From contig OX291561.1 in the NCBI GenBank assembly GCA_946406115.1, positions 5,696,273 to 5,760,272 on the forward strand: 64,000 nt of DNA, written 5' to 3'. Below are positions 48,701-49,244 of the stretch, in pieces (positions within the stretch are counted from its first letter, which is position 1; every line of letters starts with the position of its first letter). The position numbers were made by a program, and so were the translations under genes. The notes under the pieces were generated by a model. It worked only from the letters and a program-made list of their open reading frames with translations, was not told the origin of the DNA and searched no databases. The DNA comes from Apoda limacodes. Its lineage: Eukaryota > Arthropoda > Insecta > Lepidoptera > Limacodidae.

Positions 48701-49244
48701 GACTGCTTTTTTCTTCCATCTTCCCTCTAAAATTCGAATAGCCAGATTTTTTTAAATTTTTTGCAGTTGCAAACGCAGGGCACTGGTTAGATCACAATGG
48801 CGCAACGGGAAAAACTATATCCACATATATCTATCATAATATTATAAATGCGTAAGTGTTGGTTCGTTGTACCGGGAAGTAGAAGAGAATGAGAAGGGCA
48901 TGGGTTATTTTATATTTATTTTACTCTACCCCTTCGTCCCTCCCCAAACCACCCTTCTATCAAGGCGACTCGTTTTAAAATATTTACAGAGACATTATCG
49001 AATTTCGCATAAAGTCCCAAACTCCTTCAGCTGGAACCGTAGTTGTAAGTACAGCTATAAACTCGTAGCTACCCACCTGTAAAATAAGTTTCATGCGTTT
49101 TTTAGCGCAAAGGTCTCTGGCTTGGTCATCCTTCGTCAATTCCGACACCAACTCGGAATAATATCCTCTTTTAGGTATGTCATCTCTGGTTTTGTTGTCG
49201 TAGACTATGTCAAAATGTCTGATTTTCTTTTTCTTACTATACAT
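630..49244 (-). CDS. Dnah1: Axonemal dynein heavy chain, DNAH1-like: 5' part of gene, 33 coding exons
   Basis: Gene-level entry; the exons are listed separately. The product is a microtubule minus-end-directed ATPase motor. DNAH1 is the heavy chain of a single-headed inner dynein arm in cilia and sperm flagella. Seen: 33 exons totalling 4,685 nt (about 1,561 codons) whose phases all agree across introns. They cover the N-terminal tail, the linker (DHC_N2) region and the first part of AAA1 with P-loop GPAGTGKT. Segments that fit DNAH1 better than other heavy chains include [15 protein letters not shown], the [12 protein letters not shown] stretch after the P-loop, and SPF-K-AFE near residue 1110. 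The window ends inside AAA1, so Walker B, AAA2-6, stalk and C-terminus lie left of position 1. Upstream non-coding exons would lie right of 49244. Assignment to the dynein family is certain; the DNAH1 subtype is recognition from memory. Confidence 0.93.
728..1453. other. Intron 32, proximal part
   Basis: AT-rich sequence with no gene or recognisable repeat seen, apart from a short poly-T run near 970. Confidence 0.5.
1454..1524. repeat. Perfect 17-bp GC-rich inverted repeat
   Basis: GCGCGGGCGGGGCAGCT at 1454-1470 is repeated as its exact reverse complement at 1508-1524, with a 37-nt loop containing an (AT)n tract. The right arm belongs to a 'tagcttttgtc-gctgccccgcccgcg' repeat type also seen degenerated near 15810 and 61065. 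Lies in Dnah1 intron 32. Confidence 0.85.
1731..1847 (+). repeat. 67-bp tandem duplication
   Basis: The unit beginning 'aagcatggatagactg' at 1731 is repeated from 1798 ('aagcatgggtagactg') with about one substitution until 'gtagtatata'. The second unit is truncated. Recent duplication in intron 32. Confidence 0.9.
1993..2397 (-). mobile_element. hAT deletion derivative (405 bp) with 8-bp target duplication
   Basis: Ends CAGGGATGGCGAACC (1993) and the inverted GGTTCGCCATCTCTG (to 2397) are hAT-type terminal repeats. Flanks ctctagga (1985-1992) and ctatagga (2398-2405) form an 8-bp duplication with one mismatch, as hAT transposases make. The interior keeps only the 3' end of a transposase gene (see 2178-2345). 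Confidence 0.8.
2178..2345 (-). pseudogene. hAT transposase C-terminal remnant
   Basis: Translates as [19 protein letters not shown] ... [10 protein letters not shown]. This follows the C-terminal hAT dimerisation domain pattern (Y-CE--FS-MN-iKsk-RsrLt ... pn---L---kq-qSH) in degraded form. Sits between hAT ends. Confidence 0.6.
2525..3518 (-). pseudogene. Tc1/mariner-superfamily transposase, one frameshift
   Basis: N-terminal part (3518-2913) starts [20 protein letters not shown] with paired helix-turn-helix regions and the first catalytic Asp in IFTDEKTF. The second part (2947-2525) holds the second Asp in [11 protein letters not shown] and the Glu in LNPIENLW. The two parts differ by one reading-frame shift near 2940. 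Total about 330 codons, normal for the superfamily. I count 35 residues between the second Asp and the Glu, one more than the classical Tc1 DD34E. Terminal repeats are not clear: 'ggagatggac' near 2403 and 'ggaggtgggc' (reverse strand, near 3660) may be decayed ends. Lies in the sense direction in Dnah1 intron 32. Confidence 0.92.
3844..3967 (-). CDS. Dnah1: Dnah1 exon 32: AAA1 Walker A (residues 1488-1529)
   Basis: Acceptor GTTTCAG|T, donor ACTAAG|GTATGA (phase 0). Encodes [18 protein letters not shown] and the AAA1 P-loop [12 protein letters not shown], the main ATP-hydrolysis site of dyneins. All P-loop residues are intact. Confidence 0.99.
3968..7153. other. Intron 31 (3.2 kb)
   Basis: AT-rich throughout. 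No coding similarity, terminal repeats or tandem arrays were recognised on either strand. Short open frames are not convincing. Confidence 0.5.
7154..7330 (-). CDS. Dnah1: Dnah1 exon 31 (residues 1429-1488) with acidic insertion
   Basis: Acceptor ATTTTAG|A, donor GAACAG|GTGAGG (phase 2). Begins RYYE where the family reads RYYW, then carries an extra, mainly acidic run of about 28-30 residues ([17 protein letters not shown] ...) before [18 protein letters not shown], which matches 'v-a-f-YgyEYLGN'. Both splice sites and phases fit, so the insertion appears to be coding. Confidence 0.94.
7331..8240. other. Intron 30
   Basis: Contains the imperfect palindrome aaatccgccatcttggattt (about 7600), a common dispersed lepidopteran motif, and a G11 run near 8018. 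Otherwise nothing recognised. Confidence 0.45.
8241..8404 (-). CDS. Dnah1: Dnah1 exon 30 (residues 1375-1429)
   Basis: Acceptor CTTTAG|TTG, donor CTCAG|GTGAAT (phase 2). Contains [20 protein letters not shown] and VHARDV, followed by FQWTCQL. This is the standard approach to AAA1. Confidence 0.98.
8405..9883. other. Intron 29, distal part, with (CT)n microsatellite
   Basis: A (CT)13-14 microsatellite lies at 8944-8970. A 'tttgcttgtttgtatgtacag' dispersed-repeat motif lies near 9060. No genes seen. Confidence 0.6.
9884..10945 (-). mobile_element. Internally deleted non-LTR retrotransposon, same family as 19.1-22.7 kb
   Basis: The poly(A) end is the T-run at 9884-9890, followed by the same 3' end as the 19.1-kb element. 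At about 10064 the sequence jumps from the RT C-terminal end ('ttggcaggga') to the endonuclease region ('cactgagacgg'), so about 2.1 kb present in the other copy is missing. The rest carries an endonuclease fragment (10041-10415: [26 protein letters not shown]) and 5' sequence to about 10945. Confidence 0.85.
11013..11191 (-). CDS. Dnah1: Dnah1 exon 29 (residues 1315-1374)
   Basis: Acceptor ATACTAG|TT, donor CAGACG|GTTAGA (phase 0). Contains [21 protein letters not shown], the conserved 'W---wPgQ--l---qi-WT' linker-to-AAA1 motif. Confidence 0.95.
11558..11712 (+). repeat. Dispersed repeat, related to 120-310
   Basis: Contains 'aacagtcgagtggctcg' and 'gaggcctgtgcttttgcagt', matching the arrangement at 160-300. 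Old copy in intron 28. The preceding 11380-11470 stretch ('cgtcgtaacgaagca...caatttggcacaaagatag') is another common dispersed motif. Confidence 0.5.
12089..12227 (-). CDS. Dnah1: Dnah1 exon 28 (residues 1269-1315)
   Basis: Acceptor TTTACAG|GTC, donor CACACCA|GTTAGT (phase 1). Encodes [12 protein letters not shown] and [12 protein letters not shown], matching 'm-S-eGE-v-l' and 'VE-WL--vE'. Confidence 0.97.
12355..12670 (+). repeat. Dispersed repeat with two ~55-bp 'aacagatggcggtgtaag' units
   Basis: 12365-12410 ('aaactacgcaacagatttta') matches 25250-25280. 12548-12660 has two tandem units built on 'agttccatacat...aacagatggc' which recur at 26022-26115. The pieces look like parts of one decayed, perhaps Helitron-like, family; the family is not certain. 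Confidence 0.5.
13000..13024 (+). repeat. Poly-C run
   Basis: An uninterrupted run of about 18 C followed by G at about 13008. Flanked by two copies of 'catacaaacgttgct' (about 12941 and 13059). Probably length-unstable. Confidence 0.8.
13221..13620 (+). pseudogene. THAP zinc-finger domain relic (antisense in intron 27)
   Basis: 13221 onward reads [21 protein letters not shown], the THAP start. After an intron-like gap with a good acceptor (TTACAG at about 13488) it reads [17 protein letters not shown] and, in a shifted frame, [16 protein letters not shown]. The THAP signature is C-x2-4-C ... W ... SR-C--HF. At least one frameshift is present. THAP domains occur in P-element-type transposases and in host genes; no downstream catalytic part is visible, so the source is unknown. 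Confidence 0.7.
13698..13925 (-). CDS. Dnah1: Dnah1 exon 27 (residues 1193-1268)
   Basis: Acceptor TCTTTAG|ATA, donor GCTAAG|GTGATC, 76 codons in phase 0. Contains [18 protein letters not shown] and [12 protein letters not shown], among the best-conserved linker motifs of all dyneins. An antisense THAP relic ends just beyond its donor. Confidence 0.99.
13926..15029. other. Introns 26 and 25 (first part), flanking exon 26
   Basis: AT-rich sequence with nothing recognised apart from exon 26 itself. 14600-15000 carries no clear repeat or gene. Confidence 0.45.
14233..14365 (-). CDS. Dnah1: Dnah1 exon 26 (residues 1148-1192)
   Basis: Acceptor ATTACAG|A, donor CCTAAG|GTTTAT (phase 0). Encodes [19 protein letters not shown], the classic dynein 'W-YLepIFsSeDI--qlP' motif. 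Confidence 0.99.
15030..15245 (-). mobile_element. RTE-type non-LTR retrotransposon 3' fragment
   Basis: 'ctggtaggaggctgtcccacgc' and 'gaaccgtggtcgccactcga' match the same stretch at 38936-38990, which belongs to an RTE reverse transcriptase. The fragment corresponds to the C-terminal coding end and 3' region. Sense orientation relative to Dnah1. Confidence 0.75.
15253..15466 (-). mobile_element. Non-LTR 3' fragment abutting the exon 25 donor
   Basis: The T-run at 15253-15260 (poly-A tail) and 'ccactaaggtggcaaac' match the 3' end at 19070-19100. Similarity continues to 'gaggaagtttctctga' (about 15466), six bases from exon 25. The 5' truncated end lies toward the exon. Confidence 0.88.
15473..15650 (-). 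CDS. Dnah1: Dnah1 exon 25 (residues 1089-1148)
   Basis: Acceptor ATTACAG|GC, donor CAGAA|GTAAAG (phase 2). Contains [19 protein letters not shown] and [10 protein letters not shown] retrotransposon fragment begins immediately after the six intronic bases GTAAAG. Confidence 0.98.
15651..16267. other. Intron 24
   Basis: A decayed 'ctagcttttgctagtggct' dispersed motif near 15808 and an (AAT)n tract at about 16170. Otherwise nothing recognised. Confidence 0.45.
16268..16459 (-). CDS. Dnah1: Dnah1 exon 24 (residues 1025-1089)
   Basis: Acceptor ATTTCCAG|GT, donor GCTACTG|GTGAGA (phase 1). Contains [18 protein letters not shown] and PYKATG, the conserved 'a-kEy-lE-aLdkM--eW' linker helix; the PYKAT ending is DNAH1-like. 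Confidence 0.98.
16630..16915 (-). repeat. Lepidopteran retroposon tail
   Basis: 'ctatagtccacacgcgggcccagtgcggat', 'gcaggtttcctcacgatgtt' and 'ccttcgccataaagc' occur in order. I recognise this as a widespread lepidopteran retroposon 3' region. Lies in intron 23. Confidence 0.65.
17248..18298. mobile_element. Transib-like element with ~110-bp terminal inverted repeats
   Basis: Left end CACAGTGGATTTTAAAAGCC (17248) pairs with the reverse complement of the right end, CACAGTGGATCTTAGAAGCC (from 18298). Similarity continues for about 110 nt, including AAAGTGACAT and TTAGATCT. The flanking pentamers cgctc and cgcgc could be a 5-bp target duplication with one mismatch. The terminal heptamer CACAGTG is the consensus RSS heptamer and resembles Transib ends. 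The interior has two diverged copies of a 'tctgtcaagacccttct...aattaatatcaaata' block (from about 17580 and 17910) and no transposase. Non-autonomous. Confidence 0.7.
18561..18660 (-). CDS. Dnah1: Dnah1 exon 23 (residues 992-1025)
   Basis: Acceptor AATTTTAG|GAT, donor AAAGCTG|GTTCGT (phase 1). Encodes [20 protein letters not shown], the near-invariant dynein motif 'iPli--lrnpgm--RHW'. Confidence 0.98.
18895..19050 (+). repeat. Dispersed repeat 'aaccattgaacggatcaggatgg'
   Basis: The motif series 'cattgaacggatca', 'ggaacttgggacacatatag' and the palindrome ttcccgcgggaa (19039-19050) is typical of a high-copy lepidopteran family, often Helitron-associated. It directly precedes the poly-A end of the retrotransposon at 19069. 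Confidence 0.5.
19131..22096 (-). pseudogene. Endonuclease/reverse transcriptase ORF2, one stop and one frameshift
   Basis: Domain order: apurinic-type endonuclease from the N-terminus ([40 protein letters not shown]); linker; RT with [71 protein letters not shown] and the catalytic YADD; C-terminal ELPAKVF...HRLR. An in-frame TAA at about 20604-20606 interrupts the RT, and a frameshift lies near 20220 just after AFDRVWH. About 990 codons in all, near full size for such elements, so decay is recent. Confidence 0.9.
22130..22560 (-). pseudogene. Upstream (ORF1-side) region of the non-LTR element
   Basis: The stretch upstream of ORF2 is conserved at 10560-10870 in the deleted copy (e.g. reading [16 protein letters not shown] / [16 protein letters not shown]). 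It probably represents the end of a degraded ORF1 or spacer. No complete gag-like zinc knuckle is seen. Confidence 0.45.
22608..22701 (-). repeat. Two 47-bp tandem units at the 5' end of the element
   Basis: 'gttcgggccgctcattcgag' at 22608 and 'gttcgggtggcttattcgag' at 22655 start two units about 47 bp long that continue 'gtactcgc..tgccct'. They lie where a promoter-bearing 5' UTR is expected. Confidence 0.75.
23024..23184 (-). CDS. Dnah1: Dnah1 exon 22 (residues 938-991)
   Basis: Acceptor TATCAAAG|AT, donor ATAAGG|GTGAGT (phase 0). Encodes [15 protein letters not shown] ... DLPKVQSVA, matching the linker 'w-WM--pl---dae' and 'f-d-p' blocks. The downstream intron contains a 3.6-kb retrotransposon. 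Confidence 0.97.
23185..24144. other. Intron 21
   Basis: AT-rich, nothing recognised. A small poly-T tract lies near 24005. Confidence 0.45.
24145..24325 (-). CDS. Dnah1: Dnah1 exon 21 (residues 878-938)
   Basis: Acceptor TTCTCCAG|GTC, donor GCTTCTG|GTTTGT (phase 1). Contains [11 protein letters not shown] and [16 protein letters not shown], hallmark linker motifs ('yN-Re-lf--p', 'l-keFepy--LW-tas'). Confidence 0.98.
24802..24945 (-). CDS. Dnah1: Dnah1 exon 20 (residues 830-877), GC donor
   Basis: Acceptor ATAAACAG|GTA, donor TCTAAG|GCGAGT, 48 codons in phase 0. Only the GC donor joins in frame to exon 21 (SK|VHEIAND). The nearby GTTGTC would shift the frame. Encodes [20 protein letters not shown], typical of the DHC_N2 start. 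Confidence 0.93.
25195..25345 (+). repeat. Dispersed repeat related to 12355-12480
   Basis: 'tttaactacgcaacggatttta' and 'ttcaagaggat' follow the same order as at 12378-12445. The piece with the 'aacagatggcggtg' units lies further on at 26020-26130. Confidence 0.5.
25354..25470 (+). repeat. tRNA-derived SINE, copy 1
   Basis: A-box-like gcagcctatttggtagtatgg (25354) and B-box ggttcgatttcc (25399), followed by 'acatttgtgtttgtcttgag'. Matches copy 2 at 29784. Antisense to Dnah1, intron 19. Confidence 0.75.
25535..25552 (+). repeat. (TA)n microsatellite
   Basis: About nine to ten TA repeats ending at 'atatatatgg'. Lies just 3' (minus-strand sense) of the non-LTR fragment at 25625-25861. Confidence 0.7.
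25625..25861 (-). pseudogene. Non-LTR retrotransposon C-terminal end
   Basis: Reads [20 protein letters not shown], then [20 protein letters not shown] and ends at a stop. I recognise this as the C-terminal end of a common lepidopteran non-LTR element family. It does not align with dynein and has no splice phase for Dnah1. Only the last ~78 codons remain. Confidence 0.7.
25980..26135 (+). repeat. Two diverged 'ccatacattt..aacagatggcgg' units
   Basis: Two ~60-bp units from about 26021 and 26079, paralogous to 12548-12660. Confidence 0.55.
26292..26390 (-). CDS. Dnah1: Dnah1 exon 19 (residues 797-829)
   Basis: Acceptor TTTTAAG|GAC, donor AATCAG|GTAAAG, 33 codons in phase 0. Encodes DYEVLDAFF and [13 protein letters not shown], a well-conserved linker segment. 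Confidence 0.96.
26391..26804. other. Intron 18
   Basis: A short SINE-like scrap ('ctgactccgaacagcctattt' near 26555). Otherwise nothing recognised. Confidence 0.4.
26805..27032 (-). CDS. Dnah1: Dnah1 exon 18 (residues 721-796)
   Basis: Acceptor CTTCGCAG|CAA, donor AATTCG|GTAAGT, 76 codons in phase 0. Contains [20 protein letters not shown], matching the 'kPnsieEl-elreWm--ip' block of the linker entry. Confidence 0.96.
27309..27450 (-). CDS. Dnah1: Dnah1 exon 17 (residues 673-720)
   Basis: Acceptor AAATTTTAG|A, donor CTCAAG|GTAATA (phase 0). Encodes [18 protein letters not shown], the conserved 'p--i-iGpf-int--vk' motif. Confidence 0.95.
27451..28404. other. Intron 16
   Basis: AT-rich. A modest GC-richer patch at 28170-28225 ('cgctttacctagggcgcagtaaagcg') forms an imperfect inverted repeat. 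No gene seen. Confidence 0.4.
28405..28546 (-). CDS. Dnah1: Dnah1 exon 16 (residues 626-673)
   Basis: Acceptor TATGTAG|GT, donor TATAGA|GTAAGT (phase 2). Encodes [18 protein letters not shown] ... [11 protein letters not shown], matching the 'ipLqaYakeyrkY' helix. Confidence 0.94.
28828..29226 (+). repeat. 'gcgagtccgactcgcacttggcc' family, copy 1
   Basis: From 'ggttccgcatccaaaggata' through (GTCC)4 at about 28878-28893, 'tgttgccgctataacaacaaata' and 'gagtccgactcgcacttggc'. A high-copy lepidopteran repeat. Inverted relative to 30525-30945. Confidence 0.75.
29433..29550 (-). CDS. Dnah1: Dnah1 exon 15 (residues 587-626)
   Basis: Acceptor ATTTAG|ATA, donor TCCATTG|GTTAGT (phase 1). Encodes [10 protein letters not shown] ... 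HFIPQVHP and [10 protein letters not shown]. The 'iPqv-p' and 'lf' pattern is typical of heavy-chain tails. Confidence 0.92.
29784..29920 (+). repeat. tRNA-derived SINE, copy 2
   Basis: A-box-like gcagcctagttggtggtgtgg and B-box ggttcgattcc (29828-29838), then 'taacatttgtgtttgccttg' and an A-rich end. Matches 25354-25470. Intron 14, antisense to Dnah1. Confidence 0.82.
30270..30488 (-). CDS. Dnah1: Dnah1 exon 14 (residues 514-586), apparent GC donor
   Basis: Acceptor GGTTTCAG|TAT. The frame stays open past the probable end to a stop near 30158, but similarity and phase place the donor at TTTGAG|GCGAAT, a GC-AG intron. That join gives exactly the 19 residues expected between the FE pair and the P-Q pair in exon 15. 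Contains [11 protein letters not shown] and [10 protein letters not shown], both conserved in DNAH1. No suitable GT donor exists at that place. Confidence 0.85.
30525..30945 (-). repeat. 'ggccaagtgcgagtcggac' family, copy 2
   Basis: Starts 'ttggccaagtgcgagtcgga', carries the (GGAC)n tract at 30884-30901 and ends 'gggttccgctttgggtacgg'. Opposite orientation to 28828-29226. Begins only 37 nt from the exon 14 acceptor. Confidence 0.78.
30946..31783. other. Intron 13, remaining part
   Basis: Contains a small inverted motif pair 'agcgccatctgtt' (31527) / 'gctagatggcgtt' (31610), a frequent MITE-like arrangement. Otherwise nothing recognised. Confidence 0.4.
31784..31871 (-). CDS. Dnah1: Dnah1 exon 13 (residues 484-513)
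   Basis: Acceptor GTCTCAG|G, donor ATGCAA|GTATGT (phase 0). Encodes [17 protein letters not shown], a clear family block (W-N-Y-E--W-vY--SKL). Confidence 0.95.
32100..32179 (-). CDS. Dnah1: Dnah1 exon 12 (residues 458-484)
   Basis: Acceptor TTCTTAG|ATG, donor AAAGG|GTAATT (phase 2). Ends [11 protein letters not shown], matching the conserved 'SLRD-gKGW' motif, which continues into exon 13. Confidence 0.9.
32311..32720 (-). mobile_element. RTE non-LTR fragment in intron 11
   Basis: Runs parallel to the 38935-39300 RTE piece: 'cacctggcaagaggtcaacccacg', 'ggtcttagctattagactcgt', 'agctatgtcggtga', 'ccttttccatagcttgttga', 'aaaccttcgtctata', 'cgcccagcccaactgaat'. Degraded coding sequence on the minus strand. 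Confidence 0.72.
32766..32855 (-). CDS. Dnah1: Dnah1 exon 11 (residues 428-457)
   Basis: Acceptor GTTTCAG|GTG, donor TCAATG|GTAAGA, 30 codons in phase 0. Short divergent tail segment ending [12 protein letters not shown], aligned to the helix ahead of the W-x-x-L block. Confidence 0.75.
33019..34994. mobile_element. 2-kb element with ~120-bp inverted terminal repeats, intron 10
   Basis: Left end from 'gtgcagtcattgaagcg' matches the reverse complement of the right end ('gtgcagtcattggagcg', ending about 34993). The pairing continues through 'ctgtg(g/a)accgatttgcatg', 'aattttggaattagg' and 'aacttcaaaagtgaaaatg'. Flanks are ...ttcta and tattc..., compatible with a TA duplication. The interior is AT-rich with recurring 'aggggttgttt' and 'gcaaatatctcc' motifs and no recognisable transposase. 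Confidence 0.72.
34995..35722. other. Intron 10, remaining part
   Basis: AT-rich, no genes or repeats recognised. Confidence 0.4.
35723..35844 (-). CDS. Dnah1: Dnah1 exon 10 (residues 387-427)
   Basis: Acceptor TTTCTAG|GG, donor CTTAAG|GTGATA (phase 0). Tail helix reading [11 protein letters not shown] ... SVACIH. Divergent from vertebrate sequences; placed by phase and order. Confidence 0.78.
35845..36357. other. Intron 9 with (ATC)n
   Basis: (ATC)5-6 at 36058-36075. A region at 36080-36270 has an inverted 'ggtgga' / 'tccacc'-rich pattern ('accattccgtggtggaatcacc'). No gene. Confidence 0.45.
36358..36484 (-). CDS. Dnah1: Dnah1 exon 9 (residues 345-387)
   Basis: Acceptor CATTCAG|GCC, donor TATG|GTAATT (phase 1). 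Encodes [11 protein letters not shown] ... PPVPNYG, with the P-x-x-G/Y ending seen before the next helix in the family. Confidence 0.82.
36816..36960 (-). CDS. Dnah1: Dnah1 exon 8 (residues 296-344)
   Basis: Acceptor ATATCCAG|G, donor AAAGAA|GTAAGG (phase 0). Starts RFYLYLDCL (family 'YNLYVDCMP'). Two strong palindromes lie 53-108 nt upstream of its acceptor. Confidence 0.9.
37014..37069. repeat. Two adjacent palindromes near the exon 8 acceptor
   Basis: 37014-37050 has arms CCGCGAGGTATT and AATACCTCGCGG with an inner TCCCTA/TAGGGA pair. 37052-37069 is the perfect palindrome TTAATACCTAGGTATTAA. On the Dnah1 transcript they lie 53-108 nt upstream of the exon 8 3' splice site. Confidence 0.92.
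37650..37800 (-). mobile_element. RTE non-LTR 3'-end fragment
   Basis: 'acataagcctttcccaagga', 'gatcctccgccttactta', 'gtcatcggtccacatggctg' match the 3' coding end and tail of lepidopteran RTE elements. It overlaps the start of the 38935 piece in consensus position, so it is a separate insertion. Confidence 0.65.
37801..38934. other. Intron 7, middle part
   Basis: AT-rich with a dispersed scrap at 38740-38830 ('ccgacattttttcgtgcgcg'). No gene recognised. Confidence 0.4.
38935..39600 (-). pseudogene. RTE-clade reverse transcriptase, C-terminal part
   Basis: 39479-39180 reads [82 protein letters not shown]. This is the conserved block after the RT active site in RTE elements. Lower coordinates continue with degraded C-terminal sequence to 38935. 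The upstream active site is missing (5' truncated near 39600). Confidence 0.92.
39643..40237. mobile_element. Fold-back element rich in GAGCTG/CAGCTC
   Basis: Left end gacatgggtaactca (39643) and right end tgagttaaccatgtc (to 40237) are inverted with one mismatch. Subterminal sequence pairs more loosely through repeated GAGCTG/CAGCTC words. The interior centre is AT-rich. No clear target duplication and no transposase. Ends 32 nt from exon 7. Confidence 0.6.
40270..40374 (-). CDS. Dnah1: Dnah1 exon 7 (residues 261-296)
   Basis: Acceptor TTGACAG|A, donor CTGAG|GTCAGT (phase 2). Encodes [20 protein letters not shown], the conserved 'PRI-LMF-AEDP-FAQR' block. A fold-back repeat ends only 32 nt inside the downstream intron. 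Confidence 0.95.
40375..41172. other. Intron 6
   Basis: Nothing recognised apart from AT-rich sequence. Confidence 0.4.
41173..41258 (-). CDS. Dnah1: Dnah1 exon 6 (residues 233-261)
   Basis: Acceptor TTTTCAG|TGG, donor TTTCT|GTAAGC (phase 2). Encodes [11 protein letters not shown] ... VMTLDGTKR, matching the 'tV-tLDG-kr' segment that follows PEEW in this subfamily. Confidence 0.88.
41259..41954. other. Intron 5
   Basis: Nothing recognised. Confidence 0.4.
41955..42102 (-). CDS. Dnah1: Dnah1 exon 5 (residues 183-232)
   Basis: Acceptor TTTGCAG|G, donor GAG|GTACAT (phase 0). Begins IPEEWLALG, followed by a P-x-P-G segment. This is a family motif of the inner-arm heavy-chain N-terminus. Confidence 0.9.
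42222..42410 (+). repeat. tRNA-derived SINE of a second family
   Basis: 'gttgtggcctagtagtcc' resembles an A-box, followed by 'acctggtgtgtgcg', 'aattcacatataaattg', 'accactggcttttctgtgaa' and 'aacatcgtg'. I associate this order with lepidopteran SINEs. The B-box is decayed. Confidence 0.6.
42460..42860 (+). repeat. Dispersed repeat fragments in intron 4
   Basis: Includes the palindrome ggattctactctagaatcc (about 42549) and 'actgggtgttagtaacatcg', both met in lepidopteran high-copy repeats. Family not assigned. Confidence 0.45.
43086..43231 (-). CDS. Dnah1: Dnah1 exon 4 (residues 135-183)
   Basis: Acceptor GTTTAG|AAA, donor TGCCG|GTAAG (phase 2). Ends with FDNTDFDCR, the strongly conserved entry to the 'PEEW' motif of DNAH1/3/7/12-type heavy chains. 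Confidence 0.9.
43232..44210. other. Intron 3
   Basis: Very AT-rich, nothing recognised. Confidence 0.4.
44211..44333 (-). CDS. Dnah1: Dnah1 exon 3 (residues 94-134)
   Basis: Acceptor TTTTCAG|CAA, donor AAA|GTAAAT, 41 codons. Contains [10 protein letters not shown], matching the basic IEIERRKQQY-type helix of the DNAH1 tail. Confidence 0.8.
44554..44888 (+). repeat. 335-bp unit with 15-bp inverted ends and tRNA-like boxes
   Basis: 'gattaacctcgagcc' (44554) and 'ggctcgagattaatc' (to 44888) are inverted with one mismatch. Inside are 'gcaggttcaagtccttc' (B-box-like, 44584) and 'gatagctcaattgctagagc' (A-box-like, 44806) followed by 'caagtcctggc'. May be two tRNA-related SINE halves in one unit. 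Confidence 0.5.
44905..46889 (-). pseudogene. jockey-like non-LTR retrotransposon, broken RT
   Basis: In order from 46889: [20 protein letters not shown] and [79 protein letters not shown]; catalytic [28 protein letters not shown]-terminal [14 protein letters not shown] and a GC-rich 3' region to about 44905. Broken by two frameshifts (between about 46674 and 46394, and near 46600) and a TAA after FRYKV (about 46153). The endonuclease half is missing (5' truncation near 46889). Sense orientation in Dnah1 intron 2. Confidence 0.9.
46890..47462. other. Intron 2, upstream part
   Basis: Nothing recognised. Confidence 0.4.
47463..47573 (-). CDS. Dnah1: Dnah1 exon 2 (residues 57-93)
   Basis: Acceptor TTTTAAG|GCT, donor GTT|GTAAGT, 37 codons in phase 0. 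Proline- and lysine-rich tail segment ([16 protein letters not shown]). Low complexity, so it is placed by position and phase rather than by strong similarity. Confidence 0.68.
47574..49076. other. Intron 1
   Basis: No repeats or genes recognised. The piece at 47940-48300 is slightly richer in short open frames but shows no similarity I know. Confidence 0.
49077..49244 (-). CDS. Dnah1: Dnah1 exon 1 (first coding exon, residues 1-56)
   Basis: Starts at ATG 49244-49242, reading M-Y-S-K-K-K-K, and ends CAG|GTGGGT in phase 0. The GYYSELV segment resembles the conserved RGFYSDIL-type motif near the DNAH1 N-terminus, so this is probably the true amino end. No further in-frame homologous sequence was seen upstream. 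The start ATG is inferred. Confidence 0.72.
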